Shown here piece after piece: positions 1 to 10,055 of a stretch of 25,234 bases of DNA (its first letter is position 1; the number at the start of each line of letters is the position of its first letter). The stretch comes from Nocardioidaceae bacterium UBA4001 (lineage in GTDB: Bacteria; Actinomycetota; Actinomycetes; Propionibacteriales; Nocardioidaceae), in assembly GCA_002384855.1 (NCBI GenBank), contig DGBP01000007.1, positions 1 to 25,234 of the forward strand, written 5' to 3'. The notes beneath the pieces were generated by a model. That model was given only the letters and a program-made list of their open reading frames with translations. It searched no databases and was not told the origin of the DNA. The position numbers and the translations under genes are program-made.

Positions 1-85
1 GTGCGCGAGGGGGGAGTTGAACCCCCACGCCCTTTCGGGCACACGGACCTGAACCGTGCGCGTCTGCCTATTCCGCCACTCGCGC
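1..85 (-). tRNA. tRNA-Leu (anticodon CAG)
   Basis: Read on the minus strand this folds into a class II tRNA. The 7-bp acceptor stem pairs GCGCGAG (79-85) with its complement at 3-9. The D-arm contains GGCGGAATAGGCAGA, the anticodon loop is TTCAGGT (anticodon CAG), there is a long variable arm with a GCCCGAAAGGGC hairpin, and the T-arm contains GGTTCAACTCC. The long variable arm and the CAG anticodon identify leucine. The window starts inside the 3' CCA (one C visible), so the last bases are cut off. A tRNA-Leu next to fhaA is also the arrangement in Streptomyces, as I recall it. Confidence 0.95.
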
Positions 86-98
86 TTGAAGCCCGGTA

Positions 99-128
99 AG
101 GGTATCCCACCAGTCCGGAGCCGCCCAA
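99..128 (-). promoter_or_regulatory. possible tRNA-Leu promoter
   Basis: On the minus strand upstream of the tRNA there is a TTGGGC hexamer (123-128) and a TACCCT hexamer (99-104) separated by 18 bases. The second ends 13 bases before the mature 5' end. They fit the actinobacterial TTGNNN / TANNNT pattern only loosely. The -35-like element lies inside the 8-bp inverted repeat at 119-139. Confidence 0.3.
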
Positions 129-139
129 ACCGGGCGGCT
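119..139. repeat. 8-bp perfect inverted repeat between tRNA-Leu and fhaA
   Basis: AGCCGCCC (119-126) and GGGCGGCT (132-139) are perfect complements around a 5-base spacer. The repeat sits in the divergent region that must hold the promoters of the tRNA and of the fhaA operon. It could be an operator or an RNA hairpin; there is no T-run to make it an obvious terminator. The rest of 86-354 shows no convincing gene. Confidence 0.4.
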
Positions 140-354
140 ACGATGCACGACGCAGGCCGTGCCGGGTGCGTGAGATCACCCCTCTTCCTGCACAATGGCG
201 GGTTCACGGCAGGCAACGCTGGGCATAACGACACGATGGGCCGGGCTGAGGACCGGTGTGTCCACGGTTCGCGCGTGCGCGCAACACTGGAGCAAAGCAC
301 GCGGCACGACCCCGGCCGGACGGCCCGACGAGGTGCAGACGAGAGGAGGCGGAC

Positions 355-1089
355 GTGGGAGTGCTCCAACGCTTCGAGAACAAGCTCGAGCAGCTGGTCT
401 CCGGCACGTTCGCCCGCGCCTTCCGCAGCGCCGTGCAGCCCGTCGAGATCGCCGCCGCCCTCCAGCGCGAGGTCGACAACTCCGCGCAGATCCTCTCGCG
501 CGACCGTCGCCTGGTCCCCAACAACTTCCACGTCGAGCTGTCCGCGGCCGACCACGAGCGCCTGATGCCGTACGGCTCCACGCTCGCCGACGAGCTCACC
601 GAGATGCTGCGCGAGCACGCCGAGGAGCAGTCCTACGTCTTCACCGGTCCGGTCTCGATCAGCTTCGACCGCGTCGACGAGCTGGGCACCGGACGTTTCC
701 GGGTGCGCAGCGCCGCCGTCGCACGGGTCACCCCGGCCGCGGGGTCGAGCGTCACCGACACCGCCGTACGACGCGCCAGCGTGCTGCTCGAGGTCAACGG
801 CGTGCGCCACCCGCTCGAGCCTCCCGGCCTGGTGATCGGCCGGGGCAGCGAGGCCGACCTGCGGATCAACGACCCCGGCGTCTCGCGCCGGCACGCCGAG
901 ATCCGGGTGATGCCGGGCGGCGCGGTGCCGACGGTGAGCGTGATCGACCTCGGCTCCACCAACGGCATGCTCGTCAACGGCCAACGGGTCCAGCAGGCCA
1001 GCCTCGGCGACGGGTCGACGGTCAAGGTGGGCAACACGACCATGACCGTCAGGGTCGTCACCTCTCGGGAAGGCGGGCCGGATGTCTGA
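355..1089 (+). CDS. fhaA: FhaA-like protein: DUF3662 plus FHA domain
   Basis: Cytoplasmic phosphothreonine-reading scaffold. In mycobacteria FhaA is bound by the kinase PknB and recruits phosphorylated partners such as MviN. Here 244 residues: an N-terminal DUF3662 region (about 1-115, opening GVLQRFENKLEQLV) and a C-terminal FHA domain (about 140-235). The FHA domain shows IGRGSEADLRI, SRRHAEI and DLGSTNGMLVNG, so the phosphopeptide-binding Arg, Ser, His and Asn are present. I chose the GTG at 355 because AGGAGG lies five bases upstream and the protein then begins as family members do; an in-frame extension to 256 has no such support. It is about half the length of M. tuberculosis FhaA (527 residues) and lacks the long low-complexity linker. 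It is the first gene of the operon and overlaps fhaB by 8 bases. Confidence 0.93.
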   Translation: MGVLQRFENKLEQLVSGTFARAFRSAVQPVEIAAALQREVDNSAQILSRDRRLVPNNFHVELSAADHERLMPYGSTLADELTEMLREHAEEQSYVFTGPVSISFDRVDELGTGRFRVRSAAVARVTPAAGSSVTDTAVRRASVLLEVNGVRHPLEPPGLVIGRGSEADLRINDPGVSRRHAEIRVMPGGAVPTVSVIDLGSTNGMLVNGQRVQQASLGDGSTVKVGNTTMTVRVVTSREGGPDV

Positions 1090-1573
1090 GCTCACCCTGA
1101 TGCTGATCAGATTCGCCTACCTCGCGATCCTGTGGATCTTCGTGCTCTCGGCGATCTCGGTGATCCGCTCGGACATGTTCGGCGCCCGGATCGAGCAGAC
1201 GCCCCGCGCGGAGCGTCGGGAGCAGCGGCGCGCCCAGAAGACCCAGAGGAACCGCCCGAAGCCGGCCAAGCGGCCCCGCGGCGCCCCGACGCACGTTGCG
1301 ATCCTGGAGGGGGCGAACGCCGGGGAGACCATCTCCCTCGACGACGCCCCGCTGCTGATCGGGCGCGGTAGCGATGCCGCCATCCGTCTCGACGACGACT
1401 ACGTCTCGACACGCCACGCCCGGATCGCGGCTTCCGGGGACCAGTGGTTCATCGAGGACCTCGGCTCCACCAACGGCACCTACCTCGGCTCCCAGCGGCT
1501 GACCCAGCCCGCCTCCCTCCAGCTCGGCTCCCAGGTCCGCATCGGCAAGACCACCCTCGAGCTGAGGAAGTAG
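1082..1573 (+). CDS. fhaB: FhaB/FipA-like membrane-anchored FHA protein
   Basis: Single-pass membrane protein of 163 residues with a cytoplasmic FHA domain. In mycobacteria FhaB (FipA) is phosphorylated by the PknA/PknB system and links it to FtsZ/FtsQ at the division site. Visible: one N-terminal membrane segment (about 7-26), a basic linker rich in Arg, Lys and Gln (about 38-66), then an FHA domain (about 70-160) with LIGRGSDAAIRL, STRHARI and DLGSTNGTYLG. All core phosphothreonine-contact residues are intact. The ATG at 1082 overlaps the end of fhaA by 8 bases, and the stop is 7 bases before the phosphatase start, so translation is probably coupled. Confidence 0.93.
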   Translation: MSELTLMLIRFAYLAILWIFVLSAISVIRSDMFGARIEQTPRAERREQRRAQKTQRNRPKPAKRPRGAPTHVAILEGANAGETISLDDAPLLIGRGSDAAIRLDDDYVSTRHARIAASGDQWFIEDLGSTNGTYLGSQRLTQPASLQLGSQVRIGKTTLELRK

Positions 1574-1580
1574 CCCGACG

Positions 1581-3002
1581 GTGACCTCGACCCCCGAGCC
1601 GGCGCTGCACCTGCGCTACGCCGCCCTCTCCGACGTGGGCCGCGTCCGCAAGGACAACCAGGACTCCGGCTTCGCCAGCGAGCACCTCCTCGTCGTCGCC
1701 GACGGGGTGGGCGGTGCTGCCCGAGGGGACGTCGCCTCATCGACGGCCGTGCAGAGCCTCCGCCGCCTCGACGGGCCGGCTCCGGAGAACCTCCTCGAGG
1801 CGGTCGCGGGTGCCATCCACCGGGCGCACGACCGGATCGCCGAGCTGGTCGAGGAGGACCCCGAGCTCGAGGGCACGAGTACGACGGTCACGGCAGCGCT
1901 CTTCGACGGCGCCCGGATCGGCCTGGGCCACGTCGGGGACAGCCGTGCGTACCTCCTCCGCAACGGCGAGCTCTCCCAGCTCACCAAGGACCACACCTTC
2001 GTCCAGAGCCTGATCGACGAGGGCCGGATCACCGAGGAGGAGTCGCGGACCCACCCGCACCGCAACCTCATCCTCCGCGCCGTCGACGGGGTCCACGAGA
2101 CCGACCCCGACCTGTTCACCATCGAGCTCGCACCGGGTGACCGCCTGCTGCTGTGCAGCGACGGCTGCTCGGGCGTCCTCGACAACGGCCGGATCGCGGA
2201 CATCCTCGGCACCGGCACCGTCGACTACGCCGCGGTGGAGCTCGTCAGGGCCTCCCTCGACGCCGGCAGCAGCGACAACATCACCTGCGTCGTGGCGGAC
2301 GTCGCCGACACCTCCGCTCCCGTCGACGAGGCCGGGGCCGCCGCGACGACGACCGGGCCGATGCTCGTGGGTGCGGCCGCGGAACAGCCACGCAAGGCCG
2401 GTGCCACCTCGAAGAGCTTCTTCCGCGGACACCGGGGCGGCGACACCGGCGAGATGGAGCCGGTCCCGAGCGAGGAGCGGTCGGTCGATCCCGAGGAGCT
2501 GCGCTACGCCCCCCGTCCGCCGCGCCGCTTCCCGTGGCTACGCCGGATCGCGCTCCTCCTCGCGCTCCTCGCGCTCCTCGTCCTGGCCGGCACGGGGGCC
2601 TGGTCCTGGACGCAGAAGCAGTACTACGTCGCTGCGGACGACGGCCGCGTCGCCGTCTACCAGGGCGTCCAGGCCGACCTGCCGGTCGTGGATCTCTCCG
2701 CGCTCCACGAGACCTCGGAGATCACCCTCGCCTCGCTGCCCGACTACCGCGCCGCCCAGGTGCGCGACGGGATCAGCGCAGACAGCCTCGACGACGCGCG
2801 ACGGATCGTCGACAACATCGGCGACCTCGCCCGGCCGTGCCCCACCCCCGAGCCCACACCGAGCGCGTCGCCCTCGCAGCAGCCCAGCGCCTCCCCGACG
2901 GGACGTCCGGGCGGCAGCCGCTCCGCCGACCCGTCGCCGTCCCCGAGCGCGAGCCCCTCGCCGACGCTCGCGCCCCCGGACTGCGTGGAGGTGACCGACT
3001 GA
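1581..3002 (+). CDS. pstP: PstP-like PP2C Ser/Thr protein phosphatase
   Basis: Mn-dependent PPM/PP2C phosphatase that reverses PknA/PknB phosphorylation and is anchored in the cell membrane. 473 residues. The catalytic domain (about 8-240) carries the metal-binding motifs: RKDNQDSG, VADGVGG with its Asp, GHVGDSRAYL, CSDGCSG and SSDNIT. A cytoplasmic linker follows, then one membrane helix (about 322-343) and an extracytoplasmic region ending in a Ser/Pro-rich tail (about 430-468). The start is GTG, 7 bases after fhaB, without a strong ribosome site. The stop overlaps the rodA ATG by one base (TGATG). Its position between the FHA genes and rodA/pbpA matches mycobacteria and supports a single regulon of kinase, phosphatase and substrates. 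Confidence 0.95.
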   Translation: MTSTPEPALHLRYAALSDVGRVRKDNQDSGFASEHLLVVADGVGGAARGDVASSTAVQSLRRLDGPAPENLLEAVAGAIHRAHDRIAELVEEDPELEGTSTTVTAALFDGARIGLGHVGDSRAYLLRNGELSQLTKDHTFVQSLIDEGRITEEESRTHPHRNLILRAVDGVHETDPDLFTIELAPGDRLLLCSDGCSGVLDNGRIADILGTGTVDYAAVELVRASLDAGSSDNITCVVADVADTSAPVDEAGAAATTTGPMLVGAAAEQPRKAGATSKSFFRGHRGGDTGEMEPVPSEERSVDPEELRYAPRPPRRFPWLRRIALLLALLALLVLAGTGAWSWTQKQYYVAADDGRVAVYQGVQADLPVVDLSALHETSEITLASLPDYRAAQVRDGISADSLDDARRIVDNIGDLARPCPTPEPTPSASPSQQPSASPTGRPGGSRSADPSPSPSASPSPTLAPPDCVEVTD

Positions 3003-4384
3003 TGCCGGCCGACCCACGCACCGCCTTCGCGCACCGGCGTCGACGCGGCGCCGAGCTCTTCTTGCTGCTGCTCGCGCTGGCCGTGGGCATCGGCGCCTAC
3101 GCCGCGGTCGGCCTCGGCGTCGAGGGCACCACCCCCACCGACATCATCGGGTACGGCGGGTGGCTGGTGCTGCTCGTCGTGGCCGCCCACGTCACGGTCA
3201 GGTTCACCGCGCCGTACGCCGACCCCGTCCTCCTGCCGGTCGTCGCCGCCCTCAACGGCCTGGGCCTGGCGATGATCCACCGGATCGACCTCGCCGAGCT
3301 CGAACAGAACACCGAGGCCAACACCTTCGCGCGGGACCAGCTGATCTGGATGACCCTGGGCGTGCTCGTCTTCGTCGCCGTTCTGGTGCTGCTGCGGGAC
3401 CACCGCCGGCTGCAGGCGTTCACCTACACCTCGGGGCTCGCCGCGGTCGTGCTGCTCCTGCTTCCCCTGCTCCCGGTCATCGGGCGGGAGATCAACGGCG
3501 CCCGGATCTGGATCAACATCGGCCCGATGAGCTTCCAGCCCGGCGAGGTCGCGAAGGTGCTGCTGGTCGTGTTCTTCGCCGGCTACCTCGTGCTGCACCG
3601 CGACGCGCTCGCGCTGGCCGGGCGCAGGGTGCTCGGCATCGACCTGCCGCGCGGCCGCGACCTCGGGCCGATCCTCGGAATGTGGCTGGTCAGCCTCGGC
3701 ATCCTGGTCTTCCAGCGCGACCTCGGCTCCTCGCTGCTGTTCTTCGGCCTCTTCCTGGTGATGCTCTACGTCGCCACCGAACGGCCCGGCTGGCTGCTGC
3801 TCGGCGGCACCCTCTTCGCCGTCGGCGCGTACTTCGCCTACCTGGTGATGCCGCACGTCAAGGCCCGGGTCGGCGCCTGGATCGACCCGTTCGGCACCGA
3901 GTACGACAGCTACCAGATCGTGCAGGGGATGTACGGCCAGGCGTGGGGCGGTCTGGTGGGCCGCGGCCTGGGCCAGGGTGACCCGACGTTGATCCCGTTC
4001 TCCTACTCGGACTTCATCGTCGCCGCGATCGGCGAGGAGCTCGGGCTCACCGGCGTGATGGCGGTGATCCTGCTCTACGGCCTGATCGTCGAGCGTGGCC
4101 TGAGGACCGCCCTCGTCGCCCGGGACGCCTTCGGCAAGCTCGTCGCGGCGGGCCTCGCGGTGGTCTTCGCGCTGCAGGTGTTCGTGGTGATCGGTGGCGT
4201 GACGAAGCTGATCCCGCTGACCGGCCTCACCACGCCGTTCATGTCCTACGGCGGGTCGTCGCTGATCGCCAACTGGGCGATCATCGCGCTGCTCCTGCGC
4301 ATCTCCGACCAGGCTCGGCGCCCGCTGCCCGACCTCTCCGGCCCGGCCGACGACGACGCCACCGCGGTGGTGATGATCCGATGA
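3002..4384 (+). CDS. rodA: SEDS-family peptidoglycan glycosyltransferase (RodA/FtsW)
   Basis: Polytopic membrane protein of 460 residues that polymerises lipid II into glycan strands together with a class B PBP. About ten or more hydrophobic segments span the sequence. SEDS hallmarks are present: INGARIWI with FQPGEVAK near the middle, FQRDLGSSLL, and the C-terminal LIPLTGLTTPFMSYGGSS. The ATG at 3002 is chosen because it overlaps the phosphatase stop and gives a normal length; reading further upstream only runs into the out-of-frame phosphatase gene. The stop overlaps the pbpA start (ATGA). The neighbouring PbpA is the expected cognate transpeptidase. I call it RodA from synteny with the mycobacterial pknAB locus rather than from a diagnostic residue. 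Confidence 0.94.
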   Translation: MPADPRTAFAHRRRRGAELFLLLLALAVGIGAYAAVGLGVEGTTPTDIIGYGGWLVLLVVAAHVTVRFTAPYADPVLLPVVAALNGLGLAMIHRIDLAELEQNTEANTFARDQLIWMTLGVLVFVAVLVLLRDHRRLQAFTYTSGLAAVVLLLLPLLPVIGREINGARIWINIGPMSFQPGEVAKVLLVVFFAGYLVLHRDALALAGRRVLGIDLPRGRDLGPILGMWLVSLGILVFQRDLGSSLLFFGLFLVMLYVATERPGWLLLGGTLFAVGAYFAYLVMPHVKARVGAWIDPFGTEYDSYQIVQGMYGQAWGGLVGRGLGQGDPTLIPFSYSDFIVAAIGEELGLTGVMAVILLYGLIVERGLRTALVARDAFGKLVAAGLAVVFALQVFVVIGGVTKLIPLTGLTTPFMSYGGSSLIANWAIIALLLRISDQARRPLPDLSGPADDDATAVVMIR

Positions 4385-5847
4385 ACAAGCCGATCCGCAC
4401 CATGGCCGTGGTCGTGATGGCGCTCTTCGTCGCGCTGCTGGTGAACTCCACGTACCTGCAGTACATCCGCGCCGACGAGCTGAACTCCCGCAACGACAAC
4501 AAGCGCGTGCGCGACGCGGAGTTCTCCCGCGAGCGCGGCGCCATCCTGGTCAACGGGACCTCGGTCGCCGAGAGCGTGCCGGTCGACGACAAGTTCGAGT
4601 TCCAGCGTCGGTACCCGCAGCCGCTCAAGTACGGCCACCTGACCGGCTACTACTCCTACACCTACGGCCGCAACGCCGTGGAGCTGACCCAGAACGACAT
4701 CCTCTCCGGCAGCGACTCACGGCTGTTCGTCAACCGGGTGGTCGACATGTTCGGCAACACCGACCCCAAGGGCGGCGACGTCACGCTGACCGTCAACCCC
4801 GCGGCGCAGACCGCGGCCTTCGACGGCCTGCGCGAGCTCGGCGGTCCCGGGGTGAAGGGCAGCGTCGTCGCGCTCGATCCGTCCACGGGGGCGATCCTCG
4901 CGATGGTCTCCTCCCCGCAGTACGACCCGAACGAGCTGTCCTCGCACCGGCTCACCGAGATCTCCGACGCCTGGACGCGTCTCACCGAGGACCCCGACCG
5001 ACCCGCGCTCAACCGCGGGATCCAGGAGGTCTTCCCGCCCGGGTCCACCTTCAAGCTCGTCACCGCCGCCGCTGCGCTGGAGAGCGGGCAGTACACCCCC
5101 GACTCGAGGGTTCCCGGTGGCGCGACCCTGGACCTGCCGCAGACCGACAACGTCCTCCCCAACGACAGCGGTGGCAGCTGCGGTGGGGAGAGGATCACGC
5201 TGACCCAGGCGCTGGAGGTCTCCTGCAACGTGGCGTTCGGCTTCCTCGGCATGGAGATCGGCGACGACGCCCTGCGCGAGCAGGCCCAGAAGTTCGGCTT
5301 CGGCGACCGCTACCTCGACGACCTCAACGGTCAGGTCGAGAGCCGCTTCCCGAGCGACCCGGACGAGCCGCAGACGGCGTACTCCGCCATCGGCCAGTTC
5401 GACGTCGCCGCGACCCCGCTGCAGATGGCGATGGTCACGGCCGGGATCGCCAACGGCGGCACGGTGATGAAGCCCTACCTCGTCGACGAGGTTCGCTCCC
5501 CGGACCTCGACGTCCTCGACAAGGCGAACCCCGAGCCCTACCGCAACGCGGTCAGCTCCTCGGTCGCCCGGGACCTGACCCAGATGATGATCTCGGTCGT
5601 CGACAACGGCACCGGGGCCACCGCCCAGATCCCGAACATCAAGGTCGCCGGCAAGACGGGTACGGCGCAGACCAGCGAGGGTCGCAACCCCTACGCGTGG
5701 TTCGTCTCCTTCGCTCCCGCCGACAACCCCGAGGTCGCCGTCGCCGTGCTCGTCGAGGACGCGGGCGTGGAGCGCGACGCGATCTCCGGCAGCGGCCTGG
5801 CTGCCCCGATCGCCAAGCGCGTGATGGAGGCGGTGATCAACCGGTGA
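4381..5847 (+). CDS. pbpA: Class B penicillin-binding protein (PbpA)
   Basis: Peptidoglycan transpeptidase anchored by one N-terminal helix (about 7-27), with its catalytic domain outside the membrane. 488 residues. Penicillin-binding motifs: the SxxK motif in PPGSTFK (nucleophile Ser222, Lys225), the SxN motif in VSCN (Ser281, Asn283), and KTGTA (Lys425). The short N-terminal pedestal region (about 35-150) fits the small PbpA type rather than FtsI, and there are no PASTA repeats. Start and stop overlap rodA and pknA by 4 bases each, so the SEDS-PBP pair is probably made in fixed ratio and is a target of the kinases that follow. Such proteins are beta-lactam targets. Confidence 0.95.
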   Translation: MNKPIRTMAVVVMALFVALLVNSTYLQYIRADELNSRNDNKRVRDAEFSRERGAILVNGTSVAESVPVDDKFEFQRRYPQPLKYGHLTGYYSYTYGRNAVELTQNDILSGSDSRLFVNRVVDMFGNTDPKGGDVTLTVNPAAQTAAFDGLRELGGPGVKGSVVALDPSTGAILAMVSSPQYDPNELSSHRLTEISDAWTRLTEDPDRPALNRGIQEVFPPGSTFKLVTAAAALESGQYTPDSRVPGGATLDLPQTDNVLPNDSGGSCGGERITLTQALEVSCNVAFGFLGMEIGDDALREQAQKFGFGDRYLDDLNGQVESRFPSDPDEPQTAYSAIGQFDVAATPLQMAMVTAGIANGGTVMKPYLVDEVRSPDLDVLDKANPEPYRNAVSSSVARDLTQMMISVVDNGTGATAQIPNIKVAGKTGTAQTSEGRNPYAWFVSFAPADNPEVAVAVLVEDAGVERDAISGSGLAAPIAKRVMEAVINR

Positions 5848-7261
5848 CGGGAGCCAGGGACGGCGGCCGCTACCAGCTGACCACGCGCCTCGCCACGGGC
5901 GGCATGGGCGAGGTGTGGCGCGCCGAGGACACCGTGCTCGACCGCGAGGTCGCGGTGAAGGTGCTCAAGCACGAGTACGCCGACGACCCGACCTTCCGCG
6001 CCAGGTTCGAGGCCGAGGCCCGGCACGCCGCCGCGCTCGTCCACCCCAACGTCGCCTCGGTCTTCGACGTCGGGGAGCTCGTGGAGGAGGACGGCTCCGG
6101 CACCCGCCGCCCGTTCCTGGTGATGGAGCTCGTCCCCGGCCAGCCGCTCTCGGCGCTGCTCCGCGGCGGCGAGGCGATGCCCGCGGCCCGGGCGGCCGAG
6201 GTGGTCGCCCAGGCGGCCGACGCCATCGCCGCTGCCCACGCGATCGGCATCGTGCATCGTGACGTGAAGCCGGCGAACCTGCTGGTCACGCCGGAGGGCG
6301 TCGTCAAGATCACCGACTTCGGCATCGCCCGGGCCGGCGACGGCGCCGCCATCACCCAGACCGGGCAGATCATCGGCACGCCGCACTACATCAGCCCCGA
6401 GCAGGCGGAGGGCCATCCCGCGACGGAGGCGAGCGACATCTACGCGCTCGGCGTCGTCCTCTACGAGTGCCTCGCCGGCCGCCGGCCCTTCGACCGCAAC
6501 ACCCCGATCCAGGTCGCGCTCGCCCACATCCGCGAGGACGTGCCTCCGCTCGGCGACGAGGTGCCGGCCCGGATGCGGGCGATCGTGGACAAGGCCCTCG
6601 CGAAGGACCCGTCGGTGCGGTTCGCGCGTGCCGCCGACCTCGCGGCTGCGCTCCGCGGCGGCACCGTTCCGGGACTGGTCGTCGGCGCTGCCGCGGCTCC
6701 CGGGGCCGGGACGACCCAGGTGCTGGAGCGGCCGCCCGGAGCGGCACCGCAGGACGAGACCGGGCACCGGCGACGAGGCGGGCTCCCCGCGTGGTGGCCC
6801 TGGGCGGCTGCCGCCCTCGCGGTGCTTGCGGTGGTGCTGGTCACGGCCGCGTTCGCGGGAGACGGCGGTGAGGAGCCCGCCGTGGCGGACACCCCTGCGC
6901 AGTCCGCGTCACCGAGCGAGCCACCCGACGACCGCATCCGCCTCGACGAGGCGGACTACCTCGGGCTGGAGTTCAAGGACGCCGAGCGCCGCCTGAAGGA
7001 CCTCGGCTTCGAGGTGGAGCGGGTGAAGGTGCCGGCCACCTCCCCGGAGCAGGAGAAGGACACCGTCGCCGCGCTGGACCCCGACGGGCTCGTCGATCCC
7101 GGCGCACAGGTCACCGTCGACGTCTTCGAGGAGTACGACCCCCCGGAGGTCGACGACCACGCGGACGAGGAGGACGACGACTCACCGGGCAGCTCAGCGG
7201 ACAACCCCGGGAAGAGCAAGGGCAAGAACAAGGGCAAGGGCAAGGCGAAGGGCAAGGACTG

Positions 7262-7262
<1 letters not shown>
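5844..7262 (+). CDS. pknA: PknA-like membrane Ser/Thr kinase with one PASTA-like domain
   Basis: Hanks-type kinase of 472 residues. Kinase domain about 10-275: Gly-loop ATGGMGEV, catalytic Lys39, HRD at 138-140 (HRDVKPAN), DFG at 158-160, and SPEQ after the activation loop. One membrane helix (about 316-341) follows a Pro/Ala-rich linker. The outer part has one PASTA-like unit (about 370-435), an acidic stretch, and a Lys/Gly tail of repeated GKGK units to the end. The GTG start overlaps the pbpA stop by 4 bases, and the stop overlaps pknB by one. M. tuberculosis PknA has no PASTA domain, so an outer sensor here is notable. I call it PknA from its position between pbpA and pknB; the PASTA assignment is by eye. 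Confidence 0.92.
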
Positions 7263-9073
<1,811 letters not shown>

Positions 9074-9092
9074 GGCAACGGCTGGGCCGGGC

Positions 9093-9944
9093 TCAGATCC
9101 CGTCGTCGTCGCGGTCGACGTCGTCCCCGGCGGGGCGCGCGTAGTCGAGGTCCAGGCTGCCCTTGTACGGCGGCAGCTCGACCTCGCTGTGGGGCATCAC
9201 GTCCCACCCGAGCCCGTACCTCTCGGCGTAGTCGCGGTAGACCTCGATCGAGGGGCTGTCCTCGATCTCGTCGAGCATGGCCACCGGGTCGCCGACCGCG
9301 GTGATGACGTACGGCGGGGAGTACGGCACGCCGTGGAGCACCACGGTGTTCCCTACGCACTTGATGCCGGTCGTGGAGATCACGCGCTGGCCCTGGATCG
9401 TCATCGCCTCGGCGCCGCCGGCCCACATGGCGTTGGCCACGGCCTGGATGTCCTGCTGGTGCACGACCAGATAGCTGGGGTTCTTCCCCGACGTCTCGAT
9501 CTCCTCCGGCGAGGCGTCGTCGAGCTCGACGGTCAGCCCGGGGCCCCGCATGCCGGCCATCCCGGCCGGGACCATCAGGGCGTCGACGCGCTGCTGGGCC
9601 CGCGAGACGCCGGTGTCCTGCAGGCGGCCGCTGAGCGACTCGACCTCGTCGGCCAGGGCGTTGCGCTCCTCCTGGAGGGCGTTGACCTCCTCGGTCGCCT
9701 GGGCCACGACGGTGGAGAGGTCGCCGTACCTCCCCGCCCGCAGGTCCGTGCCGTCGGAGGCCACCGAGCTGGTCACGAAGAGCGCACCGGCGGCCAGGAA
9801 GACCGCAGGTACGGCGAGCCTCCAGCCCAGGCCGCGGTCGCGGTAGGTCTTCCCACGGACCCGCCAGGCAGCGGAGATGCGCCGGGCCCAGGTCTCCCGC
9901 TGGAGCAGCGAGAAACGCCGGGGCCGGGTGGGTTCTTCGCTCAT
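9093..9944 (-). CDS. DUF881 family membrane protein
   Basis: 283 residues with a cytoplasmic basic N-terminus (about 1-40), one membrane helix (about 42-60), a coiled-coil stretch (about 75-115, rich in Glu, Gln and Leu) and a DUF881 domain to about 265 (GMRGPGLTVELDD, HQQDIQAVANAMW, GAEAMTIQGQRV, CVGNTVVLHG). Molecular function is unknown. In mycobacteria the family member lies next to crgA, as here, which points to a role around the divisome or wall, but that is only context. I chose the ATG at 9944; a GTG upstream would add few residues and neither has a strong ribosome site. It is transcribed away from crgA across a 111-base gap and converges on pknB. Confidence 0.88.
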   Translation of the reverse strand: MSEEPTRPRRFSLLQRETWARRISAAWRVRGKTYRDRGLGWRLAVPAVFLAAGALFVTSSVASDGTDLRAGRYGDLSTVVAQATEEVNALQEERNALADEVESLSGRLQDTGVSRAQQRVDALMVPAGMAGMRGPGLTVELDDASPEEIETSGKNPSYLVVHQQDIQAVANAMWAGGAEAMTIQGQRVISTTGIKCVGNTVVLHGVPYSPPYVITAVGDPVAMLDEIEDSPSIEVYRDYAERYGLGWDVMPHSEVELPPYKGSLDLDYARPAGDDVDRDDDGI

Positions 9945-9983
9945 CGGCTCGCTCGAGTCGGGCACAGCGAGTGCGCTGTCGTG

Positions 9984-10007
9984 GTCGGGGCTGTCCCCGA
10001 CTACGCT
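9984..10007 (+). promoter_or_regulatory. inverted repeat and possible -10 box in the DUF881/crgA divergent promoter region
   Basis: GTCGGGG (9984-9990) and CCCCGAC (9995-10001) are perfect complements around a 4-base loop, followed directly by TACGCT (10002-10007), which fits a TANNNT -10 element for crgA about 49 bases before its start. The hairpin occupies the place of a -35 box, so it may be an operator. Only the sequence pattern supports this. Confidence 0.3.
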
Positions 10008-10055
10008 ATCGGACGTCGCAAGAGCGCCCCCAACCGTGAGTACCGAGGAGTTCAG

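Noticed and set aside
2744..3856. 370-codon minus-strand frame (also 6956-8629 and similar long frames)
   Set aside because: They lie opposite pstP/rodA and pknA/pknB, whose proteins carry clear family motifs. The antisense translations are low-complexity Asp/Glu/Arg-rich shadows.
9189..10055. plus-strand extension of crgA by 289 codons
   Set aside because: It is antisense to the DUF881 gene and unlike any CrgA. The GTG at 10056 with AGGAG upstream is the natural start.
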